A stretch of 64,000 bases of DNA, from assembly GCA_036971715.1 (NCBI GenBank), contig JAVHJL010000001.1, forward strand, positions 1,860,001-1,924,000. The letters are read 5' to 3'. The notes under the pieces are model-generated. The model ran no database searches, was not told the origin of the DNA, and saw only the letters and a list, made by a program, of their open reading frames with translations. The stretch is from Arthrobotrys musiformis. Lineage: Eukaryota > Ascomycota > Orbiliomycetes > Orbiliales > Orbiliaceae. This document shows, piece after piece, positions 1-12,604 of this stretch; positions within the stretch are counted from its first letter, which is position 1; the number at the start of each line of letters is the position of its first letter. Position numbers and translations under genes: made by a program.

Positions 1-1
1 A

Positions 2-1413
2 GTATACGTTGGCGGGGCTAGGATATTCGTCAATGATTCTGACACACCTAAGAGTGGGAGTTGGTACTATCCAAGTGAAGAGCAGCTTACAACGTTCAAT
101 CTACGGAATTTGAACAGAACAACCACAGGCCTGCCGGATTCTCAGAAAAGAATGGGGGCAGCGTTGGGATACCTGCCCATTGGAACGGGAGGGGCGATAA
201 TTGGGATAGGAGGGACTTTAGAAAACGACGAAGTTCGGGTAAATAAAAATCCCGTTGATAAAAAAGTATTTTTGAGCAAAGATTCGATTTGCTCTAACAT
301 GACAGCAATTAGGAAACCGGAAACGTTGAAAACATCTCAAAGGAAGACTTTGACCCGGATGATATCAGTTTTACTCCAATGCAAAGAGTCTGGATCATGG
401 ACCTTGATACACGGAAATGGTACTCCCAATCAACATTTGGGACTTATATTCCTGATTCCCGAATGGAGCACTGTATCGCCGTCGCTTCGGCACCTGACTT
501 GTCATCCCACAATATATATATGTTTGGTGGAAGCACAGCGACTTCATTTCTAAATCGCACCGGCGAAAAATATTTTAACGAACTATACATCCTATCAATC
601 CCCAGTTTTAGATGGATTCGGCGAACGTTCGAAGTTTCTGATAACGTGCCAGCTGGAAGAGTCCAACATACCTGCCATGTGCATGGCAAAAATTTGATCA
701 TCCTAGGTGGCGCTACCCAGAATACCACGGAGTGTACATGGGATGAGGTCAATATTTTGGATATGTCGAGTCTAAGATGGGTTACCGATTACCAGTACTC
801 GACCGACAAATTTACGGTTCCGGACCTTGTTACTGGCAGTATTTCGAACAACGGAAAGGTTCAGACAGATCCCGTCAATGGGTGGGACGACCATAACCTA
901 GAGGCCCTGTTCAAATTTGGCAGCAGTGGGAGTAACATGGTTCGAATCGCTGCGATCGCTGGCGGCATAGCTGGTGGGATCATTATATCGTTTATCCTAG
1001 TGGCGGGCTTTTATCACTATAAGAACAAGCGCGAACATCAAAAGGAACAAGAATCTTTGAAGTCCAGCCTTGTCTATGAACCCTCGAGGTCAGTCGAGCG
1101 CGGGTCTAGGTATGATCCCGACCCTAGCAGGGATGATGGCGCGATGGAACTTCATTCATCGCCATCAAGTGTGACATCAACTTTCGACGAGAACTCCGGA
1201 TATGCGCATCCAGGGAAACTATGGAGGGCCAGCTACCACAGCTATGAGATTTCGGAAGCTGATGTGGATTATCCGGACAACGATAACGACCGGACACGGT
1301 TAATACTAGATACGAAGGTCCCCACGGGGTACTTTGAACTAGGAAACCCTAGTACCCCTACCGCTATGGAAAGACATGAGCTAGGAGGAGGTAAGATCGC
1401 TGTGCCTTTCTAG
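2..1413 (+). CDS. Kelch-repeat single-pass membrane protein, 5' partial
   Basis: The gene enters from the left edge; the frame is open from base 2. One intron at 239-312 (donor GTAAAT, branch-like CTAAC, acceptor TTAG) joins 2-238 to 313-1413 in frame and gives 445 visible residues. The extracellular part has kelch-type blades, with glycine pairs before aromatic-rich strands (motifs YMFGGS and LIILGGA) and W/Y-containing strands such as RVWIMDLDTRKWYS. A single hydrophobic helix lies at about bases 945-1020 (AAIAGGIAGGIIISFILVAG), followed by a basic stop-transfer KNKRE and a Ser/Asp-rich cytosolic tail. Kelch propellers usually bind partners and have no catalysis, and similar fungal proteins are presumed cell-surface or wall sensors; that role is inference. 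The start codon and any signal peptide lie outside the window. Confidence 0.85.
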
Positions 1414-1819
1414 AGCTCTAAAGCCACTTGACCGAGAAAGCTAACCCGCCTACGCAACAGATCTTGGGGAGCAACGTCTTCAAGCAGTGGACAACGATGC
1501 ACCTTCACCTATAAGCTCACGGGGAACCCGGTGGAGATGAATGGGTTGGTATTGAAAACAGGAGAGTTCATAAATGTCTTTTAGCCGAGTGGTTGTCTCT
1601 CCCGATTTATTTCTCATTAAGTTGCATATCATATAGCCCGGTTTCTAAATTTAGCGAGCATTGTACCCTTCCAAGCATTTTCCCCATTAGCATTACAAGA
1701 CTTTGTACAGCTAGCTACTGGTGTATCTATTAAATCATAAACACGCGACAGCGCGGCATTGGACGTGAATTCTCTGTCCCAATCGCAGAAGCCTAGAGGA
1801 CGGGAATATCCCCATGCCA
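1414..1819. other. Convergent intergenic region between kelch and F-box genes
   Basis: The 3' ends of two convergent genes face each other here. No credible ORF is visible. The only notable item is a 16-nt GC-rich word at 1743-1758 that recurs just upstream of the F-box gene. Confidence 0.5.
1743..1758 (+). repeat. 16-nt direct repeat, copy 1 (downstream of F-box gene)
   Basis: ACGCGACAGCGCGGCA is found exactly here and again at 3982-3997. The two copies flank the F-box gene on its 3' and 5' sides in the same orientation. Origin unknown. Confidence 0.7.
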
Positions 1820-3966
1820 TCAATACCAAGTCCTATCACCCCAGATTCCCTTCCCAAGTTCAAAAATCTCTATCCAAGAATACTCATCCCTACTGAGAGA
1901 CTCCGGTACCAAAATTGACATCGCCTTATAAACACGATTGAAGTCCTGGATTATCACTTCCGACTCTGGTTGGCAATTTGGAGGTATTGCCTTTGGAATT
2001 ACCAGAATATCTTCTGGGTGCTCCTGATTAGGTTTCAAGCCAATCCCAATAATCTCGAGCTTGTTCGGATAATATTTGGGTTTTCTGAATATCCTGTCAA
2101 GATGGCCTTTCCGAATCTTCGCTTGCTCAGCCGGGGGAGGGGTCGGCGTCGTTGATAGTAGAGCCCAGAAGCCCCCTCGAAGTTGTTTGGGCTCAATAAG
2201 ACCACTTGCAGAAAGAATCCATAGGGCACGAAGCGACGGGAACGACCTTTCGTCTAATTTAAACGACTGCAAATTTGATAGAAAGTATCTGCCGATTAGA
2301 AAGCGAATCCACAGAACTATACCTTGTCAGGGGGAAAAAAAAAAGAAAAATAGAGCTCGCAACTCACCGATGTATTTGGGTTCGGAAACGTAATTGCGAG
2401 CTGTTCGAGTCGTGGAAAGGACATGAGTTGATGTATTGTACCCATGGGAGTGGGGCACATAAGAGCTACACCCCTGGCGGCGCCCGCCCGAGGTTGATTG
2501 TCGTAACCATTGATCACCGCCAAGTAAAGGATCCGAAGAGTCTTAGCATGCCGGCGAAGATCCGGAAACCTAGTTTCTTGCTTGACCGCAACGATAAGCC
2601 GAAGTTCGGTAAGTGTAGTGGCCGTTTCTTGTTTCTCCAGAAAATCGTAAACCATCGCACAGTCCACATTGACAGTCAAATGTAGCACCGATATTTGAAA
2701 AGGTGTTATTGACGGCCAGATTATAGAATCGATATATCCACAGTTCCGAAATCGGAGAGCCTTTAATTGATGGGATTTTATCACGACATTAATATTAAGC
2801 ATGCTCATAGCCTCTTGAGCCTCCTCAGGTGAAAGCTCGAAATCAGAGACTTCTAGGCTCTCCAGGGCGTGTAATGTGACCTGATTGGGAAATACCAAGT
2901 CAATACCACATGCGGCAATCGCCTTCCGTAGGGATTCTTTGCCCCAGTTGGCATTGCCGACGGAGCCGGACGCCGATTTATTCGAGGCATAACGAGGAAA
3001 TCTGAAGTGAATATGCTTCAGCGTTCGCTGGTTCTTGTTGATAGCTTCCATTAGACATCGAAGGCCCTGAAAACCACCGACGTCCGCTATATCTATCCGA
3101 ACTAATTTTTGTAGATTCAAAAGACTTGTACAAAAATCAAAATCCGTAGGATCCGAGTCCAGATACCAGGGTATTGGTGCCGGATATATGTTAGTTGGGA
3201 AACTCAGGTGACGTACTACCACAGATTCTATTTTCTGTTGATACCGTAAAATGCGGGAGGCTGTACTTTTTTTCAACGGTATATCAGTTCGCCAGCTTAG
3301 AACCAAACACCAATTAGCCATTATTCACCACAACGTTATAACTTCAACCGCCTTCTACGCCTACATAAATTCTGTGAGAGTATTATCCTCAAGGTGGCTA
3401 AGCAGTTTGTTGAGTGGCTCATTCAGCTCGCAGGATATCCGCTCGAAATCTTCGTCTGACAAGTTGTCAACCCAGTACCCTGCAGACTCTTCCATATCAC
3501 CAGCAACCTCGATAGATCGAACATGTCGAAGATTGTGACTTTCGTTCTTCAGGAGAGAATTTGGATTTCTAAGATCCGCAGGGCTGAGTTTAATCCTTTG
3601 GTAAAGCCGCGGGACACATATTTCGTAGACTCTTTTACAAACCCGCACCAGGCTGGCAAGGTCTTTGGGTTCGGTTATCTATGGAAATGTACGTCAGATT
3701 TTCAGCGGCATCATCAATTCGCAGAGGGGTTGCTCAGGCTTGTAACTTCGTACATATGAAGTTATATCCCAAAGAATCTCCGGTGGTACTTGGATAAGGC
3801 TGGCGTTGATATCCACGCTACCAGGCTTATCTTCGGAGCCCGATCCCACGTTCATATTGGTTAGGTCCCGCGAAGGTGAGTCGATACTCCAGCCGTGAAT
3901 CTGACTCTTGATGATAAGATTTAGACCTCCGCCTCTTTTTCTAAATTTATCGAAGGGGGTTTGCAC
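1820..3966 (-). CDS. F-box protein with leucine-rich-repeat-like C-terminal region
   Basis: Four exons read by eye: 3966-3754, 3678-3365, 3295-2368 and 2266-1820. The introns are 75, 69 and 101 bp and all restore frame, giving 633 aa. After an acidic/basic leader the F-box sits at about residues 58-95: VPPEILWDITSY is split by intron 1 and continues into ITEPKDLASLVRVCKRVYE, the usual pattern that binds Skp1. The rest has repeated leucine-rich stretches (for example LKHIHFRF, LESLEVSDFEL, LKALRFRNCGYI) resembling the substrate-binding LRR region of SCF ubiquitin-ligase adaptors. Known for the family: these recruit substrates to Cullin-1 ligases. The substrate cannot be told. The start at 3966 is the first Met before the F-box in this frame; an upstream start is not excluded. 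Confidence 0.8.
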
Positions 3967-3981
3967 CGCCGGTTAGTGACG

Positions 3982-3997
3982 ACGCGACAGCGCGGCA
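3982..3997 (+). repeat. 16-nt direct repeat, copy 2 (upstream of F-box gene)
   Basis: Exact copy of the word at 1743-1758, 16 bases upstream of the F-box start codon on the minus-strand gene. Confidence 0.7.
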
Positions 3998-4861
3998 CCA
4001 GTGTACAAAACCGCATAACTTCGACAGCTCAGCCGGCAGCACATCCCAGCCCCGCAAAATATACAACACCAAATTGTGTTGTAGTCCAATCATGGCCTTC
4101 AACACAAAGTCTGCATGGCTCTGCATGCGCATGGGGGTTGTCTCGAATGACCCCCATCTAGGATCGATTACCCTAATTCATATCCTCAAAAATGGACGTA
4201 TCGGGTGGAAGGTGTGGAGGCGTATATCACAACGCCAGGGCAAGTCCTGATCCGTCTCGTTGACTCGCCCTCCCATAAAGTGTCCACACCTTGTCCAAAC
4301 ATCACAGCTGTACAGCCAAGTTTCTCAAGTAGCTCTGCAATTGGTGGTCTGCGAGAGAAACAACTCCTGAATACGCATTCAATCCGAGAAGATGTCGCCG
4401 CCTGCGTTCTCAAACGAAAGTTTCTTCCTAAATACCGTCTAAGGATTACTACGAGCGGGAGACCTTGTTTTCTGTTTGAGGTTGCAAGATACTATTTGTC
4501 TTTGCCCTCGTCGGTTCAAGTATTGTTTTTTGTATTCTCAGTCTAGATAAAATCTACATTTCTACATTAAATATTTGAGTGATTATCTACAGCGAAAGTT
4601 AAAGGGGTACAAAAGGAAAGAAAATGCGAAGTAGCCATATGCATCCGTAAGTTTATACATGACCCGTAAATATAAATCCCAGTCCGCGCCGTAGACATTT
4701 GTTCCCAAAAAGACGCCCATGCGAGATGCTGTTCAAAACTAAAAGAAAAAAACCATTTGACTCCTCCAATGAGATTTCGCCTCAAGCAATCGTGCATGAT
4801 CATGTGGTTGTCCGGTTAGAATCCCGGCACTCCCGATCATTTGAAATAATAATAACAACAG

Positions 4862-4881
4862 AAAAAAAAAAAAAAAAAAAA
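4862..4881 (+). repeat. Poly(A) tract, 20 nt
   Basis: Uninterrupted run of A directly downstream (3' side) of the minus-strand kinase-like gene. On that gene's strand it reads as poly(T). Confidence 0.9.
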
Positions 4882-4961
4882 GAATTGCAACCCTGTGCAT
4901 AGATATTCCCCAAAGTGAAACAAGGAGATGCGGCGAATAGAAAAGAATGTTGTAAAGATCA

Positions 4962-7001
4962 TTACTTTTTGGTATCACTCTCCGCGAGCAGCTTTCGGAG
5001 CCTGTCTGCGAGCAAACCAAGCCTAGCTACAACTGCTCCGCTACCCATTCTTTCCCTTGGCTTCTCGGTGAACATTCCTCGGCAGCATAGAGCAATCAGT
5101 TCTCGAACTACGGCGTCCCCTGTACCATCGGTATCTTTATCTTCTGCCGATTCGACAAGTGTGTCACACCAGCTTCTTACTGATGCGATGTTCCCTCGAA
5201 ATGATACATCCGGCTTTTTGAAATTCGGCTTGTTAGAGGACTTAGCATCTGATTCCCGGCGAGTGACGGGCCGACCAGAGCCATAACTATGAGGCCGCTC
5301 AGTTACTGTAGCTGTGGATCGGCTAAAAACACCATTTGGGAATATTGTCCTGGTGCTCTTCCCACTGGCAGAGGACCCGAGCGACGAACTAGAGGTAAGA
5401 CTATTTCGTGCTACACTGCCTGTCTTCCGGCGATGGTTTTTGTAAACAGACATCTTCAACTTCGATACGAAAGTCAAAATGTCCACCATGACGCAAGCCA
5501 GGCTGAAGACATCCGACTTGCATAGTATTCCTGGGTCGGTTGCGAGATACGGTTGCTCCCCCAAGAGTCCAACCAGACCGGCAGCATCGGCGTAGTCTTC
5601 CGGGGCACCATACTCATCGCGAACCTCAGCTCGCCCTTGTCTGTTGAAAACATCCAAAGTGCCAAAAACTGGGCCAGCGTCGCAAAGCATCAGCTTCGCA
5701 CCATCGTCCATTACAAAAATGCTGAAAGGATTGATATCGCCATGGCGGATATTTTTCGCGTGAAGGAATGCGACGGCGCTGACGAGGCCGATAATCCAGT
5801 TAAAGGCCAACACCCGCTTCTCTGTTATTGACATCGCAGAATAGCAATAAGCGGGAGAGCGAAAGAACGAGTCCAAGCTAACAGTAGGCGCGGGTCTGTA
5901 AAGGAGGTAACCCACGTCCTCGTATGTGTATGATGAGAAGAGTTCCACGATGTTGGCATGCTGTATGTTCCGTGAGCGAATGGTTTCTACGTGGAGCATG
6001 AGGTTGTCTTTCGAGGGGACAGTTATGCGAGTAATGTAGTCCTGGGTCCGCTTTCCGTACGGTCGTACAACCTTCTCCGCTACGTAGTCGCCGTTAGGGG
6101 GTAATTTCTCGACCACCTCGAGGGGAACGACTTCCTGCTCTTCGTACTCGATATGGTCTCCAGAATTTAAATTCTTCAAAAGGAAGATGAATTGGGCTTT
6201 CCAGAACCGCTCGTCCATCTCTTCGTCGGGTTTTGAGGAAAGCGCTAGTCTTGGTATCGTCTTTCTAGCTATCGGTAGGTCGGCATCGTCCCAGGCATCG
6301 TCTATAATCCAGAATATTTGCTCCGGGACTCCAAGATGCAGCAGTACCAAGAATAGTCGCCTTGCTTTGTGGATAATCCAGTCCAGATAAGTCTCGTCGG
6401 TCAGGCCAGCACCAAAGGCTACTGGCAGCTTTAACCGCTCTTTCAGTGGCGGTTTCAGTCCAGGAACGTATGGCATGTTTGCGATTACGAAGCTTTCGGT
6501 GACAGTGTATTTGATTCGCATATCATCCCACCAAACTTTCGCCGCTTCGAAGTCCAACTTTTCCTGTGTTCCGAAGCCAAATAAAATAGCGTTCATCGTC
6601 AGGAACTGGTTCCCGACCGCTACGGCCCTCTGTTTCAGCTGCTTCCTCCTCCGCTGCGTTGTCGACATATTTGCGTATTCATCTTTTTGGCGATGGACAT
6701 CAAGGTATAACCGCGACGGGTCGATACTAGGTTTGATGTCCGGTAGGGTAGAGAAATGCGAGTCTACCGTCGAAACAACCGAACAGAGCGACGCCAAGTC
6801 CGGGTCATGTATAGAGTCATCGGAATATCCGATATCATCGAAGAAGGTAGGGTTTACGGCCACTTTCCGGTTGGCCGATCTTGAAGCTTCGGAGTCGTAG
6901 CCATATGGTTTTGCAAATATACTCGGGCTCAAATATTGAGACCGCGAACTTTCGCCGCCCGATGGGTAGGATGAGGGATAGTATGACATAACTTCGGTCA
7001 T
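4962..7001 (-). CDS. Degenerate protein-kinase-like protein (probable pseudokinase)
   Basis: A single-exon ORF of 679 aa. Residues 1-270 are a Ser/Tyr-rich leader followed by a helical region (FLTMNAILFGFG, RRLFLVLLHLGVPEQIFWII). A kinase-like fold spans about 300-660. The catalytic loop reads RHGDINPFSIF near residue 420, where HRDLKPEN is usual, so the Asp remains but the Arg, Lys and Asn are replaced. The Mg-binding DFG is CDAG, and the APE region is YGAPEDY. No clear VAIK lysine is seen. A Ser-rich insert follows the P+1 region, then a helical C-lobe ending REL..CCRGMFTEKPRERMG, a typical subdomain XI. Inference: a pseudokinase or weakly active scaffold. The start at 7001 is the first Met; a second Met four residues on is also possible. 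Confidence 0.8.
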   Translation of the reverse strand: MTEVMSYYPSSYPSGGESSRSQYLSPSIFAKPYGYDSEASRSANRKVAVNPTFFDDIGYSDDSIHDPDLASLCSVVSTVDSHFSTLPDIKPSIDPSRLYLDVHRQKDEYANMSTTQRRRKQLKQRAVAVGNQFLTMNAILFGFGTQEKLDFEAAKVWWDDMRIKYTVTESFVIANMPYVPGLKPPLKERLKLPVAFGAGLTDETYLDWIIHKARRLFLVLLHLGVPEQIFWIIDDAWDDADLPIARKTIPRLALSSKPDEEMDERFWKAQFIFLLKNLNSGDHIEYEEQEVVPLEVVEKLPPNGDYVAEKVVRPYGKRTQDYITRITVPSKDNLMLHVETIRSRNIQHANIVELFSSYTYEDVGYLLYRPAPTVSLDSFFRSPAYCYSAMSITEKRVLAFNWIIGLVSAVAFLHAKNIRHGDINPFSIFVMDDGAKLMLCDAGPVFGTLDVFNRQGRAEVRDEYGAPEDYADAAGLVGLLGEQPYLATDPGILCKSDVFSLACVMVDILTFVSKLKMSVYKNHRRKTGSVARNSLTSSSSLGSSASGKSTRTIFPNGVFSRSTATVTERPHSYGSGRPVTRRESDAKSSNKPNFKKPDVSFRGNIASVRSWCDTLVESAEDKDTDGTGDAVVRELIALCCRGMFTEKPRERMGSGAVVARLGLLADRLRKLLAESDTKK

Positions 7002-10000
7002 TTTCGAGTATTAAACGCCGTTTGCGGTTTCTAGTTTATACTACTTCGTAAATAAAAGACAGCGCCCGGCTTCCGTATATGCTTTCCGCATTATAGCGAG
7101 CCCGCCGGATCCATAATCTCCCAAAATGACGGGGTCTCTTGTGTCGGATGTGTGACTTTTTTCAGTGTTGGATTCACTGCGTTGCGGCTTTCGTCGTTGT
7201 CGTACAGCTAAAGCTCGAGTAGCTGCGCAGAGATATCGAGATAGATAGGTCGAACAATAACGTAAATTAATAGGCACGAGACCAAATAGATTTGATTTTG
7301 TAAAAGTATTCCAGGGGTGTCGACGGTTTATATACAAAGGCTAAAGTTAGAACAAGCCATTCATCGCATCGAGCGAGAAGGTTTTACTTTACTTATTCTG
7401 TTGTCTCAAAAGCAGGACGAATCGAAGTGGAGGCAATTCGGAGTATATGTAAGGTTTGGAGGCGAACTGTGTCATAGCAAAAAAGTGCGGGCGGCACCAG
7501 CGAAAAAAAAGCCTTCTGGAAGCAGACGGCACCCAAGCATGCTGGTCCTAGCCAAGGTAAATTATCTCAAAGGCATCCAAACAGGGTATGGAGATACTAC
7601 TAGGTAGCTGCTTTGTCACATAGCATGCATCCACACAAGCTGCGGGTGGTGGTCAAAGTGGTGGGCTGCAACATCTTGCGAAGAAAAAAAAAAAAATCAA
7701 AAACACCGTCATGCATTGCATGAATAAACGAGGTATGCAGTACTTCTTAGTCAAAGTTTTCAAACGCCGATTTCAAGCGGGCATCTACTGGCGAATGTAG
7801 GTGTACTTCTCGAGGAACTCGGGACGTCGGATGAGCAGATGAGTTAACTGCGACGCCGCCAAAAAAAACTATTTTGGGCGGCGCAGCGCTGCATGCGCCC
7901 AAAAGCTCGTCCTTGTTTGAGAATTCGCCTCTTCTGGGCAATAACGCCTTCACCGTGAGCACTCTTTGCTTTTCAGCTTTCGACTTCATGGTCACAGGTC
8001 AAAATTTCGACCGTAGTTAGAATCACCAAGATCAAAACCTGGATGTTTGTCGGTGCTGGCGGCATCTGACGACTCTTCCTGCTGGATTCATTCGCGGCTC
8101 GGTTAGCCAGCCTGGGGCTTTTTCCGAATAGGCAACTACGATTTATTACTCCGGAATAAATTAGGTGTTTGAGGCAGGGACGAGATTCGGAGCCTGCAGG
8201 ACAAAATTCCAATAGCATATCTGATTCGATAGGTCGAAAATCGTTTGAGGGGACCCGACCCTCTTGTGACTGCCTGGACAGGATGGTATAACAGACTTGA
8301 CCCTGAGATATTTACGTAGCAATATCTTGGAATGTTTCTTGAGAATAAAGAAATGGGGGCTAGAAGCACCAGCGCTGATCAGTCCACGACATGATGCGGT
8401 GAAGAACCAGCCCGATCGTTGCTGACGGCCGGCGATAGGTTAGCTGGACGTCTTCACTTGTAATTATCTGGGAGTGATCTTCAAATACGGGATGTCGTGA
8501 TTTTAGTATGGACGTCTGGAACGTTTCCCACTATGAAACCGAACAACTCCACCCGCTTGACCGTTTGCAGTGCCGTGGAGGGCCTGAAGCCCCTGGAGCG
8601 CCACGATAAAGCCCAAGAACCACCAGTTGTTGGCTAACCCAAGAGATCAACGACGTAATTTTGATAACGAATCGTATGGAATTCCCCCGTCTGTACTTAA
8701 GCTGCATATGCACAGTCCGGGCATTAAAACAGCAGCGAATATCAGCCACGTGTGCGCCGTGTTTGTCTTACTCCGAAAGAGACAGGAGCCAGCCGAACGC
8801 CCAGAAGGCATACTGTGGTTTTTCAATGCGGTATGAGTTCCGCCGCCAAAACTCACACTCGTGTACTCAGTCAGATTTAGGAAACGCAAAAATGAAATTC
8901 AAGACCGGAGATGAGTTGATCGATCAAGAAAGCAGTCTATTCTACAGGGAACAGGTGTGAATGGTGCCGGCCCAAGGGAAAGATCCTAGGGATCATGCAT
9001 ATCTTGTTATCGTGGATCCATACCACGATATCAGGTCAGTGCGGGAAAAGTGGAGCCGTTGAGTAAGCTATTATTGTACGAATGTCATTCAGATAACAAA
9101 CCAATGTCCCTTCGCTCGTTTCTGAGTTTCGAAAGTTGAACTATGGGCTCGATTCTGCGTTGGAGTTATGTTTTTAATTAATAAGTTAAAGTTCAGAACA
9201 AAAGCATGCAGGTCCTTGAAGCTTAGCCCTGACGCTGGCTTCGAGCGGTTACACATGGAATTTACCGTGGCCATGGGGTGTGTGTGTCGCGAGACCTGGT
9301 TACATCGGTTGCAGTAATCCCCCAAGTTCTAAACCTTCCTCATGACTTCCGCGATCGATAATGATCGGGGATTTGGCGCAATTGGCTCTGTGGCAATTCC
9401 TGGCCACTTGGTTGCGCTGCCATCGAGATCTCAGAATCGCCGACTTTTAGGAAATGCAATCTAAGAATTCGAACTTTGTTTATAAACTTTGGACTAAATT
9501 ACTTTTGTCTAGGCAGTTATTGGTCAATCGAGTTAGCTGGTTTGGCTCAGAACGTCAATGCGCCCAAAGACATGACATGACATGATACTAGTATTTTATA
9601 TATATCTTGTCAACGGTTTGGCCGACGCCTCCCGTTTGCATTAGCTTCAGCCGTTAACCGGACCATCCGACGCGACGGACTCGGATTCATGGCATGAACT
9701 GATTATGATCCTATGCGCTGACGAGGTAGTTGGCCTCGCTTCATGCAAGATTAAAGAACCGAAGAATCTGTCGGTAATGCGATAGGCACCCTCAAAAAAA
9801 GTTCCTCGATAAGATTCCGACCTTAAGGTTAAGGCTACATTGCCGACCAGTGCTACCTTGCGCCCATGTGTGTGGGATGTGGGGGTCCAACACACAAATC
9901 GGCACGGCACAAAACACATATGCACACCATAGGCTCGAGAAGATCATCTGATACTGTCATTCGATTCGACTCTCATGGAGAAAACAGAACTTTGGGTCCT

Positions 10001-12604
10001 CGGCATTATTTTACCTATTTGGCCCATATAGAAGAAATTTTGACGGCAAACTATTTGAATCGACGTTGAATGCAGGTGTGTTGTATGAGCCAATAGAATA
10101 TAGCTAACTAGGACATAGTCTCGAGGCCAGCTAGGACACATCCGTAACTGACGAATTCGATGGAATGGACATCCCGAGACGGTAAAGGCTCCGACTGATC
10201 TAATTTCTCAGATTTCTACGGAGCAATTATGGCCGTCGTACAGGACATTCCTCCATGTGCACCAACAGCTATTATATAAGTTTGTCCGCAATTAGTCCGA
10301 AGTTACACGTATGCACCAATGTTCTAGTTCAAAACTCCTAAATTTTCACACTAGATCCAGATGAAAACAATACATCATTGCCGAAATTATAGCACTTAGC
10401 TTGGGATGCCATTTTCTGCGACTCATGTCCCTGTCCGAGCTTTCGAAATTTCACCCTGAAAATAAGTCTCAGAACCTCAAGTTCTTACCCTATCCTAGTG
10501 CCAATTCAACAGGCGATTTAGAAGCCCATACATGAATAGGCTCGATTCCTCAATTCATAAATTTGGGCAAAAAAAGAGCTGTTGCTTAGTACCAGGCAGC
10601 CAATATGAATGAATAGTACAAACTTGAGAGCGAGACCAGTACAAGTGCAAGCACATCGTCCGCCCTCGAGAGCAGTACTAGTGAACGCAATACTACTTGA
10701 TGTAATATTTCCCACGTGGCCCTTCAAACGCCCTGAGAACATTCAACGTGCGTACAATATACTTTCGCAATGAAGTTCTACTTACGTGAATATTATTTTT
10801 AAAAATTTAAAAACGTGCACGCTCTCTGCACCTGGTTTTCGAAAACTATGCTCTCTTTATACGTTATATAATTCTAAATACATCGGGGTAGCCTCCCGAG
10901 TTGGCGAGAGGAAACCACGACGCACTACTTCCATGATATAAAGAAAATAATCTCTTAGTATCCTTCAGAAGGAATTCGAAACGTTGGTATAAATTGTTTA
11001 GCCACCTTTGGCTCTCTTTCTAGATGCCGCGCTACCTTTTGGGTGTTTCATAGTGACCTACCACTTTAAATTTATAGAATATGATATGTTCTCCACGAGG
11101 TTTCTCTCAAGGGCTACATCCCGCCTGTATCAGACGGCTTTCATTCCTGGGCCAACATAATATTTCGAGAGATGTTTTGATCAATTCTTTGCCAATACTA
11201 CCAGTTAATCGGAACCAGTATCAATGTGGATAGTGTACACACGGGGGAAGAATGGGATTATCTCATGATGCCCCTCGCTCGAGCTGATATCGATAGTCAT
11301 GTCGTTTACAGACTTGATCTCAATGGGCTGCCCGCGCGTTGTGTTGTAATTTAGTAGGAGAGATATTAGGTTCGAGGAGCTCAGTAGCTATAGCCCTGAC
11401 TCGCGATCGACTAGACTTGTACTCAGTTGGAGAGTCTCGATCGAACTAGACCATTGCCGTCGATTACAATTAACTTTTGCACTGAGCAATGCCTGGTAAA
11501 GCTTAGGGCCGGATTCAATTCGATCGAAAGTAGCTTGTAGGTGGCATGCTGGGCCGTAAGACCGCTAGTCAGGAACCAAAAAGCCTGAATGGAGCTCGAT
11601 CGCGATGCATCCATTCAATTGATCAATGTAAGTCACCTTTGTAAATATAAGTTTATTGAACGTACCGCAGGATACATAGTTACGACCGGGCAACCTACTT
11701 CCTTTAGTAATACCAATTTTTCTTTACAGCCACAAGTTATGATAAAACGGTAAAGGTAACAAGAGGTCAACCAAAGAGGACTTTATGGCGCACATACCGG
11801 TCTTTAGGAATTTCGTTAAGATCTTTGGTGCTAGCACTAGCGCTATTACCGTAGTCGATAATGGTAAAATAGGTTCGTTTTCACGCTATAGATTGGAAAT
11901 CGATTCAATTGTGCGAGCTACACGGATAGGGTTCCACAGGACCCGTCATGGAGCCCACCTTTTGATCATCTTGAAGTCAAAAATAAGAATCAAATGATGA
12001 AATAGTGCCGATATCGTATATCTGATTTATCCCCTTGTTTAGGGTTATTCAGTAGCAAAAGGAAACTTCCAGATAAAATTGGGACACTGGAGAGGAACTC
12101 AAGTAAAAAGCCCCATCAGAGTTCGAATATAGTAGCAATATATGCAATTGCAACGACGAATGTTGCCTAGAGACGACCTTTGAGATAAACATTCAGGCTT
12201 GGGAACAATGCGGTGGTTGTTAATTTTTGAAGCTAGAACATCTTGAATTCGTGGTCTGACTTTCCTCATCGTAAAATCTGTTAGGATGGCAGCGAGGCTC
12301 TGTACAAAAATAGGTACAAGAATTGACCGCTAGGTATAGAGCTTGTATACGCACTACGAAGTCGTAACATCTCCCTCATGACTTAAAAGGGTATGCAACT
12401 TTAAGAACAATTGGCTCAGAATATATAGTGTGGAAGGAGTGCCACAGTCAGTTTATATTATATACATTAGCACTATCTCATTGCCTCGTTCCAGCAATGC
12501 ATGGGAGAGACCTCCGAATAAGTATACTATATAAAGCCCCCTCTAAACACATGCGTCCCCCATTAATAAAAATTGCATCATACAAGAGTTGATGCCTGAC
12601 GGGT
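7002..12604. other. Gene-poor AT-rich region
   Basis: No ORF here has a recognisable family or convincing splice structure; all are under about 100 codons. Visible elements are an A/T-interrupted GC hairpin around 7855-7883 (GCCGCC with GGCGGC), an 8-bp stem at 9008-9030 (TATCGTGG, CCACGATA) and three tandem copies of ACATG near 9573. The first 300 bases are the promoter side of the kinase-like gene. A tRNA-like A-box at about 9374 lacks a matching B-box. Confidence 0.5.

Larger units (their letters stand above)
3967..4961. other. Intergenic, with possible eroded minus-strand coding traces
   Basis: Two adjacent short minus-strand ORFs (4186-4413 and about 3947-4132) have moderately protein-like composition, but no intron joins them cleanly and no family is recognised, so they may be remnants. 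A 20-nt A run occupies 4862-4881. A tRNA B-box-like string is present near 4812-4826 but no cloverleaf fits. Confidence 0.35.

Noticed and set aside
4800..4840. tRNA gene suggested by a B-box-like GGTTAGAATCC
   Set aside because: The T-arm has a mismatch, and no matching acceptor 5' strand or A-box lies at the right distance upstream.
9370..9440. tRNA gene suggested by the A-box-like TGGCGCAATTGG
   Set aside because: No B-box follows at the right spacing and no cloverleaf closes.
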